This document shows positions 53,032 through 62,517 of a stretch of 64,000 nucleotides of DNA, piece after piece. The notes beneath the pieces were generated by a model that worked only from the letters and a program-made list of their open reading frames with translations, ran no database searches and was not told the DNA's origin. The DNA lies in contig CBDEGK010000008.1 in assembly GCA_965237855.1 (NCBI GenBank), positions 124,001-188,000 of the forward strand. Direction: 5' to 3'. The DNA comes from CBDEGK01 sp965237855. GTDB taxonomy: Bacteria > Pseudomonadota > Gammaproteobacteria > Pseudomonadales > Halieaceae. Within the stretch, counting starts at the first letter, position 1, and each line of letters opens with the position of its first letter. The position numbers and the translations under genes were made by a program.

Positions 53032-53550
53032 ATGGGACGAAGACATAGACATCGTCACGGCCACAGCAACTACCGTCATTCCAGACATCACCGGATCAAG
53101 GATCGTCGTCGCGAGGGCTGGGGAATGAACCTGTATCGCAATACCCGCGACGGCAAAATTGCCGGAGTCTGCGCCGGTCTGGCTGATCACTGGGACGTGG
53201 AGCACTGGGTGGTGCGCCTTGGCGCTGTGATCCTGTTGTTATTCACCGGTGCCCTGGCTTTCTGGGCCTATGTTGCCGGTTGGGTGCTGCTGAAGCCGCG
53301 CCCGCGGCGCAGTCGCAGCGAAGACATTGCCTACAACAGCGATGACGGGGATGAGTCGGTGGAGATGGAATATGACGAACGCGTACACGACTACCGCCCC
53401 CGCAAGATGTTCAAGTACGGCGAAAGTGCCGCGATCAGGTTACAACGGGCCCGGGAGCGACTGGACGCGGCCCTGCGTCGAGTTGAGGACATGGAATCCT
53501 ACGTGACCTCGCGACAATACAATCTCAACAAGGAATTTTCACAGCTGTAA
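53032..53550 (+). CDS. pspC: Phage shock protein C with His/Arg-rich extension
   Basis: 172 residues. Residues about 34-90 are the PspC domain (LYRNTRDGKIAGVCAGLADH, then a membrane helix AVILLLFTGALAFWAYVAGW). An unusual N-terminal stretch of about 28 residues is rich in His and Arg (RRHRHRHGHSNYRHSRHH), and a long acidic then helical C-terminus follows (residues 95-172). E. coli PspC is 119 residues. The extension might bind metal or nucleic acid; ATG 53032 is two bases after pspB, but a later in-frame ATG at 53125 lacks a good ribosome site. Confidence 0.9.
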   Translation: MGRRHRHRHGHSNYRHSRHHRIKDRRREGWGMNLYRNTRDGKIAGVCAGLADHWDVEHWVVRLGAVILLLFTGALAFWAYVAGWVLLKPRPRRSRSEDIAYNSDDGDESVEMEYDERVHDYRPRKMFKYGESAAIRLQRARERLDAALRRVEDMESYVTSRQYNLNKEFSQL

Positions 53551-53577
53551 ACGCACCATCCAGGTTTCCCTATACTC

Positions 53578-53604
53578 GGCCGGGTTTGTCCCCCGGCCTT
53601 TTTT
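53578..53604 (+). terminator. Intrinsic terminator after psp operon
   Basis: GGCCGGG and CCCGGCC (7-bp stem, 7-base loop) followed by TTTTTT. A textbook terminator closing the psp operon. Confidence 0.92.
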
Positions 53605-53659
53605 ATTGTTAGCATCGCCTACACAAGTAATAACAATTTGATCTAAAGGACACCCCTCC

Positions 53660-54442
53660 ATGGAAGCAACGCTCGACGCACCGCTAATGCCACCGCCGCC
53701 AATTGCGCTGGCGCTGACCGAGGCTCATCGCGCCGCTGGTGAATTTGCCATGCTGGCATTGAGTCGCCGCTGGTTGCGGAAAATGCCCGAGGGCGACGGA
53801 CACGGGGTTATGATCCTGCCAGGATTCATGGGTGATGATGGTTACAACGCTCCCTTGCGTAACTACCTGGGTGGCCTGAATTACCTGTCCTGTGGTTGGG
53901 GGCAGGGTCGCAACCTGGGACCGCGGGGCGACTTGCTCGAACGCACCCTTGAGCGAATGGCGGAGTTGGCGGATGAGACCGGCGGCAAGATTTCCCTCAT
54001 AGGTCACAGCCTCGGTGGAATTTACGCCCGCGAACTGGCCAAGCAGGCACCAGAACTGGTGCGACAAACTATCTCCCTGGGCAGCCCTTTTGGTGAGGGT
54101 CGCGACAGCGGCTCCTATCCACGGCGACTGTTCTCACTGCTGAATCCCGACGAAGAAGTTAAACTCGATGAATACACCCTGCTGGACCCACCATCGGTTC
54201 CCACGACGGCTGTATATTCAAAGGCTGATGGCGTCGTAAACTGGCGTACGGCGGTGCAGGAGGGAGAGCATTCGCAGGTACAGAATATTGAAGTGTGGGG
54301 CAGTCATTGTGGGCTTACCTTCAATCCCACGGTCTGGTTTTTGCTGGCCGAGCGGCTGCTACAGCCGGAAGATGACTGGCGCCCCTTCGAACGGCGCCGC
54401 TGGCGCAACCTGTTCTACCCACACTCTGCCGAGGAGACATAA
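53660..54442 (+). CDS. Alpha/beta hydrolase (esterase/lipase-like)
   Basis: 260 residues. MILPGFMGDDGYNAPLRNYL and the nucleophile elbow LIGHSLGGIYARELAK (Ser about 116), then a late His in GSHCGLTFNP (about 216-219). The order fits lipase-like alpha/beta hydrolases that act on lipid or ester bonds. No signal peptide is apparent. The next gene starts three bases after the stop. Confidence 0.88.
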   Translation: MEATLDAPLMPPPPIALALTEAHRAAGEFAMLALSRRWLRKMPEGDGHGVMILPGFMGDDGYNAPLRNYLGGLNYLSCGWGQGRNLGPRGDLLERTLERMAELADETGGKISLIGHSLGGIYARELAKQAPELVRQTISLGSPFGEGRDSGSYPRRLFSLLNPDEEVKLDEYTLLDPPSVPTTAVYSKADGVVNWRTAVQEGEHSQVQNIEVWGSHCGLTFNPTVWFLLAERLLQPEDDWRPFERRRWRNLFYPHSAEET

Positions 54443-54444
54443 GC

Positions 54445-54891
54445 ATGGCACGATGGACACGCGAAGAAATTGAAGAGACTTTCGACAAATTCCAGGCTGC
54501 TGCCCTCAAAGGCGGACAAACCGGGAACTGGCGCGATTGGGCCAACTGTTTCACCCGGGACGCCACCTACTTTGAACACCACTTTGGAAAATTCTGGGGT
54601 CGGGAGACGATCTTCAACTGGATCAGCAAGACCATGTCAGATTTTCCCGCCAGCAAGATGAAGGCCTTTCCCATCACCTGGTATTCCATCGACGTGGACA
54701 AGGGCTGGATATTTTGCCAGGTAATGAACCGGATGGAAGAGCTCGACGATGGCAATATCCATGAAGAGCCCAATCTCACCATTCTGCATTATGCCGGCAA
54801 CGGTTTATTCAGTTACGAAGAGGACGCCTACAACCCCGCCAATATGGGTACCATGATCAAGGCGTGGATGGATGCGGGTGGTAAAGCCTGA
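54445..54891 (+). CDS. NTF2/SnoaL-like protein
   Basis: 148 residues, one NTF2-like domain: NWRDWANCFTRDATYFEHHFG near the N-terminus, GWIFCQVMNRMEELDDG and LTILHYAGNGLFSYEEDAYN further on. Cytoplasmic by lack of signal. It follows the alpha/beta hydrolase in the same unit and is convergent with fghA (1 base gap). Confidence 0.85.
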   Translation: MARWTREEIEETFDKFQAAALKGGQTGNWRDWANCFTRDATYFEHHFGKFWGRETIFNWISKTMSDFPASKMKAFPITWYSIDVDKGWIFCQVMNRMEELDDGNIHEEPNLTILHYAGNGLFSYEEDAYNPANMGTMIKAWMDAGGKA

Positions 54892-54892
54892 G

Positions 54893-55750
54893 TTACATGC
54901 GGTTGTAGTTGCCTAAGGCTTGGCTATGAAACGCAATATGGCTGCCAATAAAACTACTGATGAAGAAATAGCTGTGGTCGTAGCCGGGTTGGCGGCGGAT
55001 GGTGGCGTGGTAGTCCATCTTTTCACAGGCGCTTTCCAGTAATTCGGTTTTTAACTGTAGATCAAGGAAGTCATCGGCCTCACCCTGGTCTACCATCATC
55101 GGAATTTGCTCACAGCCGCCAAGGATGAGCTCGCAGGTATCATGTTCTCGCCACAGCTCCCGGTCGTCTCCCAGGTAATTCCCCAGCGCTTTCTCACCCC
55201 ACGGAACGGTGCTGGGTGAGACGATAGGGGAGAATGCCGATACGGATCGGTAGCGGCCCGGATTTTTCAGGGCGATGGTCAGCGCCCCGTGACCGCCCAT
55301 GGAGTGACCCATGATCGAGCTGTTGTCGCTGTCCACATCAAAATTTTCCTGCACCAGTGCTGGCAATTCCGAGGTGATGTAGTCATACATATGGTAGTGC
55401 TGCGACCAGGGCTCCTGGGTGGCATTCACATAGAAGCCGGCCCCCGGTCCAAAGTCATATTCAGCCTCGGGGTCGTCGGGTACGCCATCACCGCGGGGGC
55501 TGGTGTCCGGGGCGACTATTACAATGCCGTGTTCAGCGGCATAGCGTTGGGCGCCCGCCTTTTGCACAAAGTTTTCGTCAGTACAGGTCAAACCCGATAG
55601 CCAATACAGCACCGGTACACGGCGTTCATTCACCTGGGGTGGCAAATAAATGGAGAAGTGCATCTCGCAATTCAGTGCCGCCGAGCTGTGCTTGAAGCGC
55701 TGCTGCAAACCCCAGAAGCAGCGGTATTCGGAGATTTTATTCAGGGCCAT
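54893..55750 (-). CDS. fghA: S-formylglutathione hydrolase
   Basis: 285 residues, esterase D family. It splits S-formylglutathione to formate and glutathione. Marks: PVLYWLSGLTCTDENFVQKA, VIVAPDTSPRGDGVPDDP, GHSMGGHGALTIALK with the nucleophilic Ser (about 149), and late Asp/His (GYDHSYFFISSF). It follows frmA by one base, making a formaldehyde-detoxification pair. Confidence 0.95.
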   Translation of the reverse strand: MALNKISEYRCFWGLQQRFKHSSAALNCEMHFSIYLPPQVNERRVPVLYWLSGLTCTDENFVQKAGAQRYAAEHGIVIVAPDTSPRGDGVPDDPEAEYDFGPGAGFYVNATQEPWSQHYHMYDYITSELPALVQENFDVDSDNSSIMGHSMGGHGALTIALKNPGRYRSVSAFSPIVSPSTVPWGEKALGNYLGDDRELWREHDTCELILGGCEQIPMMVDQGEADDFLDLQLKTELLESACEKMDYHATIRRQPGYDHSYFFISSFIGSHIAFHSQALGNYNRM

Positions 55751-55751
55751 T

Positions 55752-56858
55752 CTAGTACACCACTACGGAGCGTATGCTCTCGCCAGCATGCATCAGGTCG
55801 AAGGCATTATTGATGTCATCCAGCGGCATCGTATGGGTGATCAAATCATCGATATTAATTTTACCGTCCATGTACCAATCGACAATGGTCGGCACATCGG
55901 TGCGACCACGGGCGCCGCCAAAGGCCACTCCGTGCCAGCTGCGACCGGTGACCAGTTGGAAAGGCCGGGTGGCAATTTCCTGGCCGGCCCCGGCTACGCC
56001 TATAACATAGGATTCACCCCAGCCCTTGTGGCAACACTCCAACGCCTGGCGCATTACCTGCACGTTGCCAATGCACTCAAAACTATAGTCGGCGCCACCA
56101 CCAGTCAGGTCGAGTATGGCCTCAACCACATCGCTGGTCTCGGTCGGATTGATAAAGTCGGTCATGCCGAACTTGCTCGCCAGTTCTACCTTGGAGGGAT
56201 TGAGATCGACGCCGATGATCTTGTTGGCGCCAACCATGCGCGCACCCTGTATGACGTTGAGGCCGATGCCACCGAGACCAAATACCACCACGTTGGAACC
56301 GGGTTCAACCTTGGCCTTGTACACCACGGCGCCGACACCGGTGGTCACGCCACAGCCGATGTAGCAGATCTTGTCGAAGGGCGCATCCTCGCGCACTTTG
56401 GCCAACGCAATCTCAGGCAGTACGGTGAAATTGGAAAAAGTAGAGCAACCCATGTAATGCAGGATCTGCTCCCCGTCGAGAGAGAAACGGCTGCTACCGT
56501 CGGGCATGACACCCTGGCCCTGGGTTTCCCGCACTGCCTGGCACAGGTTGGTTTTCGGGTGCAGGCAGAAATTACATTCCCGGCACTCGGCGGTGTAAAG
56601 GGGAATCACGTGGTCGCCGGGCTTCACTGAGGTGACACCGGAGCCGATTTCGCGCACGATGCCAGCGCCCTCATGCCCGAGGATCGCTGGGAAGGCGCCT
56701 TCGGGATCATCCCCGGACAAGGTAAAAGCGTCAGTATGGCAGATGCCAGTCGCCATGATTTCCACCAGTACTTCCCCGGCCTTGGGGCCCTCAAGGTCAA
56801 CCTCGGCTACTTCGAGAGTTTTGCCGGCACCGAATGCGACCGCAGCACGTGTTTTCAT
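55752..56858 (-). CDS. frmA: S-(hydroxymethyl)glutathione dehydrogenase
   Basis: 368 residues, class III zinc alcohol dehydrogenase. It oxidises the formaldehyde-glutathione adduct to S-formylglutathione with NAD+. Catalytic zinc ligands are in ATGICHTDAF (Cys) and GHEGAG (His); the structural zinc motif is CRECNFCLHPKTNLC; the NAD fold is VFGLGGIGLNVIQGARMVGA. The formate made by FrmA/FghA can be used by the formate dehydrogenase encoded at 30-36 kb. Confidence 0.96.
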   Translation of the reverse strand: MKTRAAVAFGAGKTLEVAEVDLEGPKAGEVLVEIMATGICHTDAFTLSGDDPEGAFPAILGHEGAGIVREIGSGVTSVKPGDHVIPLYTAECRECNFCLHPKTNLCQAVRETQGQGVMPDGSSRFSLDGEQILHYMGCSTFSNFTVLPEIALAKVREDAPFDKICYIGCGVTTGVGAVVYKAKVEPGSNVVVFGLGGIGLNVIQGARMVGANKIIGVDLNPSKVELASKFGMTDFINPTETSDVVEAILDLTGGGADYSFECIGNVQVMRQALECCHKGWGESYVIGVAGAGQEIATRPFQLVTGRSWHGVAFGGARGRTDVPTIVDWYMDGKINIDDLITHTMPLDDINNAFDLMHAGESIRSVVVY

Positions 56859-56877
56859 CGTGGTTCCTTACAATGAG

Positions 56878-58545
56878 TCAGTAGCGAGAGGAGGTGAGTT
56901 TAACATCTGAATATTGCCACGCCAGTGCGAAACGACGTTTGATTTCTACCAGTGTGTCGGCATCACCCTGGGCCTTCAGACTCTGGGCCAGACCAAACAG
57001 GGCATAGCCGTTATCCGGGTTTCGGCGCAGGTCCTCCCAGTAGACCACCTCGGCTTCTTCCGGCCGTGCCGCCTCCAGTAATATTGCTCCCAGCACATGG
57101 CGTACCGGGAAGTACCAGTCTGGCGGTTCGTTGTACAGCAGAGAATCCTGTAGTCGTACCGCTTTATCCAGGTGCGGGATTGCCGTCATGTAATCACTCT
57201 GTGCCGCCGCCAGTTCGCCCTGCAAGATATTGACGGCAATGGCCAGCAGGGTGCCCGCTGCACCAAAGCCGATCGCGTAACCCGGTTCGGATTGCACCGC
57301 TGCCTGTTGGGAAATCAACTGTGCCAGTTCGCTATAGCCAGACTTGAGGTCGCCCTTGTGTACAAAAGACAGTCCGCGGCCATAGTGCCAAATGCCCATC
57401 ATAAAGGGTGCCCTGCCAGCGGGCACCGGCTCAGCCAGCAAATCATCCCAGCGACCGAACCGACTCAAGGCGAAAATAGGCTGGCTGCGAAAGGATTCGT
57501 TGATGCCCCAGGGATTGTCGCGAATGCTCTCGGGCATTTTGTCGTGGATCTTGCGCGCTGCCTCTATGGCACTCTGGCTAGCCCCAAGGAACATGGCAGA
57601 CCAGACCTGGAAATGAATATTGTGTGGATAGTAGGCGATAGGCACCATACCCTGGGCATTGCACTGGCTGACGTACATTTCGTCAGCCAGGGCCGCCGCC
57701 GCGTTGACCTCCCAGGCGTCCTTGTAGCGACCCCGGCGCATATAAATATGCGAGGGCATATGTAGCAGATGGCCGGCGCCGGGCATCAGCGGCAAGAGGC
57801 GGTCGGCAGCGGCATCACCCAATTCGGGCCTGAATGCCTCCACTGTATGAATGTAGTAGTGATTGGCGGCGACGTGGTTGGGGTTGCGTTGCAGCACAGA
57901 CTCGAGGGTCTTGAGGATAGTGACTGTAGCTGGCTTGGGGGTGGCGTCCTTGTACCAGTAGTCCCAGGGGTTGGTGTTCATCAGCGCGGCGGCATAAAAA
58001 GTGGCGGCATCGAGGTCGTCCGGATATTTCTCCACCAGGCGCCCCAGCGCCTGTGCATAGGCGGCATCCAGTGCGGAGCGGTCGGCATTCGGGTCCGCAC
58101 TGTAACGCGCCGCCAGGGCGTCGATATAGTCTGCTTCCCGTTCACTGACTTTGTCTTTCAGGGCCACGGCACCCTGAATAGCCACGTAGGCTTGCTCTAC
58201 CACGGCCTCCTGCATGGGGAGATTGAGATTGGGTCCCAATACCAGGGCCCAGCCCCAGTAGGCCATGGCATTTTCCCGATCGAGTCGCACTGCCTCTTTG
58301 AAGGCGCGCAGGGCTTCCGAGTGATTAAAGCCGGCATTCAGACGCATTCCCTGGTCGAAGAAATATTGCGAAGCCTCCTGGCTGGTGGTCACCTCGAAAT
58401 GAGCATCCCCCAGCCCGGTTAGTCGCGGCGCGATAGGCTCCGCTGCGGAGAAGGGATCCGCGTTGAGGGCGCGCGGATCATGGACCCCGGCAAAGACGGT
58501 CGTGGCGGCTAGCAGCAGGCAGATGCTGAGGGCAGTTCGAAGCAT
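56878..58545 (-). CDS. Secreted TPR-repeat protein
   Basis: 555 residues with a signal peptide (about 1-19, ICLLLAATTVFAG). Several TPR-like helices: SQYFFDQGMRLNAGFNHSEA, FKEAVRLDRENAMAYWGWAL, and a C-terminal group near DYMTAIPHLDKAVRLQDSLL. A segment around residues 225-300 (NHVAANHYYIHTVEAF, LMPGAGHLLHMPSHIYMRRG) is characteristic of a widespread family of unknown function with His residues that could bind metal. It is only 20 bases upstream of frmA, but the theme differs. Confidence 0.83.
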   Translation of the reverse strand: MLRTALSICLLLAATTVFAGVHDPRALNADPFSAAEPIAPRLTGLGDAHFEVTTSQEASQYFFDQGMRLNAGFNHSEALRAFKEAVRLDRENAMAYWGWALVLGPNLNLPMQEAVVEQAYVAIQGAVALKDKVSEREADYIDALAARYSADPNADRSALDAAYAQALGRLVEKYPDDLDAATFYAAALMNTNPWDYWYKDATPKPATVTILKTLESVLQRNPNHVAANHYYIHTVEAFRPELGDAAADRLLPLMPGAGHLLHMPSHIYMRRGRYKDAWEVNAAAALADEMYVSQCNAQGMVPIAYYPHNIHFQVWSAMFLGASQSAIEAARKIHDKMPESIRDNPWGINESFRSQPIFALSRFGRWDDLLAEPVPAGRAPFMMGIWHYGRGLSFVHKGDLKSGYSELAQLISQQAAVQSEPGYAIGFGAAGTLLAIAVNILQGELAAAQSDYMTAIPHLDKAVRLQDSLLYNEPPDWYFPVRHVLGAILLEAARPEEAEVVYWEDLRRNPDNGYALFGLAQSLKAQGDADTLVEIKRRFALAWQYSDVKLTSSRY

Positions 58546-58679
58546 CCTTTAGACTCCCATATCCAATTACCCTATAGCATAGTTCAGATTACCCGCTTTC
58601 TCTTTTTGCGCGAGATGGAGGTATTGGCTATATTGCCTTGGTTCGGGAAGCTTGAATCAACTGGGATAAGGAGCAGCTC

Positions 58680-61379
58680 TTGAAATTACGCCTGATTGTG
58701 TGGGCCACCCTGTTGTTGAATGCCTGCCTGGTTAACGCGCTGCCCCAGGCGGTGCAGTTGAACAGGGACAATATCCAGGCCTTGCGCCCGGCCGGGCCCG
58801 ATGCCATAGCCGGTTTGGGAGACTGGGTGCTGAGCAACGGCACATTGTGCGCTGCAGTCAGTGATCTAACACACGAGACGGGCTTCCTGCCCTGGGGTGG
58901 GGCGCTGGTCGATGTGCACCACTGTGGACAGGCCGATGATCAGTGGCCGTTTCAGCACGCGCTGGCCAATCTGGACAAAGACACACCGCTGCGGCCAGTT
59001 GCTATCACCAGTGAGAGTGCCAGTGATCGCGCCACCATCCAGGTGCGCTCCGAAGGCTACGGTTTACGCCTGCTGAGTCGCTACCAGGTCAGTGCTGCAC
59101 AACCGCGGCAATTGAAAGTTGTACACGAATTATCCCGCATCGGGGAAGGTCGGGCGGTGACCCTATTTGGCCTGCTGATGCTACACCCTCACCTGGCGTT
59201 GACACCTTTTTCCCTGTCTACCTTCGAGCCGGAAACCAGTCGTGGTTTCAGTTACCCCTCGATGGACAGGCAGGATGCCATGTCGATGTTAGACGCCATG
59301 CTGCCCGCTGATATCCATGTCATGGTGGGAGAGCCTGCACTCGGACAGGTTGCTTACGGCGTTCACCTCGAGAGCGCCGAGCTTATCGATGAGAAAGGCA
59401 GAGCCCAGCCGCTGCCGCGTTTTCAACAGACAGATCCAACTTATAGCATACAGGGCATGCTCAGCCGTCCGCCGTGGATTGGCGGTTCTGGAAAGTTGGG
59501 CTTGCTGGAATTTGGCCAAAGCCGGCTGATGGATGTTGAGCCCGGCGAGACCTTGCGGGTAAGCCAGGTGATTTACCTGGGCGATCGGGCTGATGTGGCG
59601 TCGGTCACTGATCAGATCTACCAGGGTGTGAGGGTAGCTGGCTCCGTGGACGCTGCCGGGGCGGTCATTCATGTGCGCGATGCCGGTGGACTTCCGATTA
59701 CCAGCGCGCGGGCCGATGAACAGGGCCAGTTTGCCTTTCAATTACCGGTCGGCGCGAATCGAGTCGAGCTGCTTGTTGCTACTCCCTGGGGTGACAGCCA
59801 GGCGGGGGTTTTCGAGGTTGGTTCAGAATCCATGGACCTGGGCCGATTGGCCAGCAGCGCGCCGGCGGTACTGGATATTGTCACCGACCTGCCGCTGCGT
59901 CTTACCTTCATTGGCCTGGGAGATACCCCGGACCCGGACTTTTACAACAACAGTCTACGTTTTCAAGTTGACGACCAGGCGGTGGTTGAAATTCAGTCGG
60001 CGAACTACCTGTCATTCGCCGGCATCGACAGCGACCCTAACCGCGTGTCGCTGGCGCCGGGTCGTTATCGCGTGCTGGCGAGTCGCGGCATGGCCTACGG
60101 TGTCACCGAAACAGAAATTAGCATGACCAGTGGAGAGAACCCCGTTCTGGTTGTAGCGTCACCGCTACAGGAGGTGACGACAAAAGATTGGCTGGCGGCT
60201 GACTTTCATGTTCATGCGGCGCCTAGCTTTGATTCCTATATACCGATTGACGAGCGACTGCGCGGCTTTGTGGCCCAGGGTGGCGAGGTGCTTGTTGCCA
60301 CCGAGCACAACGTGTTGGTCAACTATCAAAAGGATGTGCTGCGACTGGGCTTGTCGGAAACCCTGCAACTGATCGGTGGTACCGAACTGACAGGCATGGC
60401 ACGCACAGAGGTAATGCCCTTTACCAATGGCCATATCAACGCCTTTCCGCTCATTGCGCGAGGTGATGAATTTGCTGGCGGGGTACCCGCCCATGAGGGG
60501 CGGCGGCTGCGTAGCTTGTATTACGATTTACAGCAACGCTTTGGCCGGGTTTTATTGCAGCTCAATCACCCACGTGCCACCGACCCGCTGGATGCGGCGG
60601 GAGACAATAGCTACTTTGAACACCTGGTCAACGGCACAGCCTACGATCCTGCTCAGCCACTCGGCGCCGAGGTCAATCGCTCGCTGATTGAGAGGGATCC
60701 GCAACAGGGCCTTCGTGACCTGGATTTTCATGTCATGGAGATTGCCAATGGCCCGAGCTATCAGAGTTATATAGAAACCCGGGGCGACTGGTTTTCCCTG
60801 CTTAACCAGGGTGAGAAGATCATGGGATCTGCCAATAGCGATACCCACGGCACCCGGGCACTGGTCGCCATCCCGCAAAATTTTGTGAAGATGACAAGTC
60901 CCTACCAGCAATCAACGTTCATGGATGCAATTCGCCAAGGTCGGCTATTTGGTACTACCGGGCCACTACTGGCTGTGACCGCCACTGGCGCCAGCGGTAA
61001 TCGCATGGGAATGGGGGAGACCATCGAGGGCGGCGGAATTAAGTTGCGGGTTGCGGTGGAGGCCGCCAGCTGGATACCTGTTGAAACCCTGAATATCTAC
61101 CTCAACGGTGAGCTCTATCGTCAGCAGTCAGTCGAACGTGGTGACGTCGTTGAGCTAGCGATAACCGTCGCTGTAGACAGCTATGTGGTTGTCGAAGTGA
61201 CCGCTGAGCCGAGCGCGCTTTATCACGCGCTGGCCCCCGGCTTCACCCCCTTCGCGTTCAGCAACCCCGTGTTTATCGATGCCAATAGTGATGGCATTTG
61301 GGCCGGGCCGGCTGCAAGCCGGCTTGCAGAAGCTCGTAATTCCGAAGCCCGGAATTCCGAAGCTCGAAATTCAAAATAG
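58680..61379 (+). CDS. CehA/McbA-type metallohydrolase (PHP domain)
   Basis: 899 residues from TTG 58680, which has AAGGAG upstream and no better start. Signal peptide at about 1-20. Residues about 30-480 are beta-rich and resemble a carbohydrate-binding or Ig-like portion. The catalytic PHP-like domain starts near residue 505: WLAADFHVHAAPSFDS, then ATEHN (about 541), QLNHPRA (about 628) and NSDTHG (about 718), giving the metal ligands. Relatives include CehA, a carbamate hydrolase. The last 20 residues are a repeat EARNSEARNSEARNSK unlike the rest. The 3' end overlaps the convergent radical SAM gene by nine bases. Confidence 0.85.
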   Translation: MKLRLIVWATLLLNACLVNALPQAVQLNRDNIQALRPAGPDAIAGLGDWVLSNGTLCAAVSDLTHETGFLPWGGALVDVHHCGQADDQWPFQHALANLDKDTPLRPVAITSESASDRATIQVRSEGYGLRLLSRYQVSAAQPRQLKVVHELSRIGEGRAVTLFGLLMLHPHLALTPFSLSTFEPETSRGFSYPSMDRQDAMSMLDAMLPADIHVMVGEPALGQVAYGVHLESAELIDEKGRAQPLPRFQQTDPTYSIQGMLSRPPWIGGSGKLGLLEFGQSRLMDVEPGETLRVSQVIYLGDRADVASVTDQIYQGVRVAGSVDAAGAVIHVRDAGGLPITSARADEQGQFAFQLPVGANRVELLVATPWGDSQAGVFEVGSESMDLGRLASSAPAVLDIVTDLPLRLTFIGLGDTPDPDFYNNSLRFQVDDQAVVEIQSANYLSFAGIDSDPNRVSLAPGRYRVLASRGMAYGVTETEISMTSGENPVLVVASPLQEVTTKDWLAADFHVHAAPSFDSYIPIDERLRGFVAQGGEVLVATEHNVLVNYQKDVLRLGLSETLQLIGGTELTGMARTEVMPFTNGHINAFPLIARGDEFAGGVPAHEGRRLRSLYYDLQQRFGRVLLQLNHPRATDPLDAAGDNSYFEHLVNGTAYDPAQPLGAEVNRSLIERDPQQGLRDLDFHVMEIANGPSYQSYIETRGDWFSLLNQGEKIMGSANSDTHGTRALVAIPQNFVKMTSPYQQSTFMDAIRQGRLFGTTGPLLAVTATGASGNRMGMGETIEGGGIKLRVAVEAASWIPVETLNIYLNGELYRQQSVERGDVVELAITVAVDSYVVVEVTAEPSALYHALAPGFTPFAFSNPVFIDANSDGIWAGPAASRLAEARNSEARNSEARNSK
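61312..61329. repeat. 18-bp palindrome and tandem repeats in gene end
   Basis: CTGCAAGCC/GGCTTGCAG is perfect. It is followed by three copies of a 15-base unit encoding EARNS (61330-61374). They lie in the last codons of the metallohydrolase, next to the overlapping convergent gene, and look like an intergenic hairpin or repeat that has become coding. Confidence 0.6.
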
Positions 61380-62447
61380 GCGCATCTGGTCGCCGGCCAC
61401 GCTGGGCACCTGGAACAGGCGGCAGTTGTCGGCCTTGATCTCCCCCTGGTTCAGTCCCTGCTGACGACACACCCGTTTAAAGCGCTGCGCCAGTAGCTCG
61501 GCAAAAGGGCCGGTGCCACGCATGCGTTGACCAAAGCGACTGTCGTTGTCGCGGCCATTCCGGCACTGCTGAATCAGGCTGATCACGTGCTGGGCACGCA
61601 GGGGGTAGTGTTCATGCAGCCACTCGTGAAACAGATCGCGAATTTCCAAAGGCAATCGCAGCAGCATGTAGGCGGCGGAGCGAGCGCCGGCAGCGGCAGC
61701 CTGCTGCACAATACTCTCCATATCCCGGTCATTCAAAGCCGGTATCACCGGTGCGAATAACAAAGTCACTGGAATACCGGCCTTGCTCAGTCGCTCGATG
61801 CTGTGGAAGCGGGCGCTGGCGGAGGCAGCGCGGGGCTCCATGTTGCGTTTCAGCACCGTGTCCAGGGTAGTAATGCTCACCGCCACAGCTGCGAGACCGT
61901 CGGCAGCCATGGCCGAGAGGATGTCGATATCGCGTTCCACCAGCGAGCCTTTGGTGATCAGTGACACCGGATGGCGATAGCGTTGGCACACCTCCAGCAG
62001 GGAGCGGGTGATGCCGTATTGCTTTTCGATGGGCTGGTAGGGATCGGTATTGGCGCCAATGGTGATTGGCCGGCAGCGGTAACTGGGCTTGCGAAAACTT
62101 TCTTCGAGTTTCTCTGCCGCGTTGTGCTTGTAAGTGAGCCGGGTTTCGAAATCCAGCCCCGGCGACAGGTCGAGCCAGGCATGGGTGGGTCGTGCGTAAC
62201 AATAAATACAGCCGTGTTCGCAACCGCGGTAGGGATTGATGGACTGCTCGAAGGGTATATCCGGCGACTGGTTGGTGGAAATGATACTGCTGACGGTTTC
62301 GCGCCGGCACTCAGTGACGGGGCTGTCCTTCGAGATAGCCTCGGAATCCTGCACTCTTTCAACCTGGTGGGGCAGGTAGCGGCTGCCGCGGTTGCTGCCA
62401 GCGCCTCGGCCTTTATGGACGCCGTGGCTTGTAGAATCACTGTACAT
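61371..62447 (-). CDS. PA0069-type radical SAM protein
   Basis: 358 residues. The SAM/[4Fe-4S] motif is CEHGCIYCYARPTHAW (about residue 75), followed by ITIGANTDPYQPIEKQ and ITKGSLVERDIDIL. The protein matches the PA0069 family of radical SAM proteins, whose substrate is unknown. The N-terminus has basic, low-complexity residues (HKGRGAGSNRGSRYLP). It is divergent from the Gate-domain gene across a 70-base gap. Confidence 0.9.
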   Translation of the reverse strand: MYSDSTSHGVHKGRGAGSNRGSRYLPHQVERVQDSEAISKDSPVTECRRETVSSIISTNQSPDIPFEQSINPYRGCEHGCIYCYARPTHAWLDLSPGLDFETRLTYKHNAAEKLEESFRKPSYRCRPITIGANTDPYQPIEKQYGITRSLLEVCQRYRHPVSLITKGSLVERDIDILSAMAADGLAAVAVSITTLDTVLKRNMEPRAASASARFHSIERLSKAGIPVTLLFAPVIPALNDRDMESIVQQAAAAGARSAAYMLLRLPLEIRDLFHEWLHEHYPLRAQHVISLIQQCRNGRDNDSRFGQRMRGTGPFAELLAQRFKRVCRQQGLNQGEIKADNCRLFQVPSVAGDQMRLF

Positions 62448-62517
62448 AAAAACAGTATACGCCCAACTGCAGCACAGTGGAAGATTTGCGTGGCATAATC
62501 AGCTAAAAAGGATGCCT

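Noticed and set aside
55650..56630. 326-codon plus-strand frame opposite frmA and fghA
   Set aside because: It lies antisense to two clear enzymes with zinc and serine-hydrolase motifs; no independent signals.
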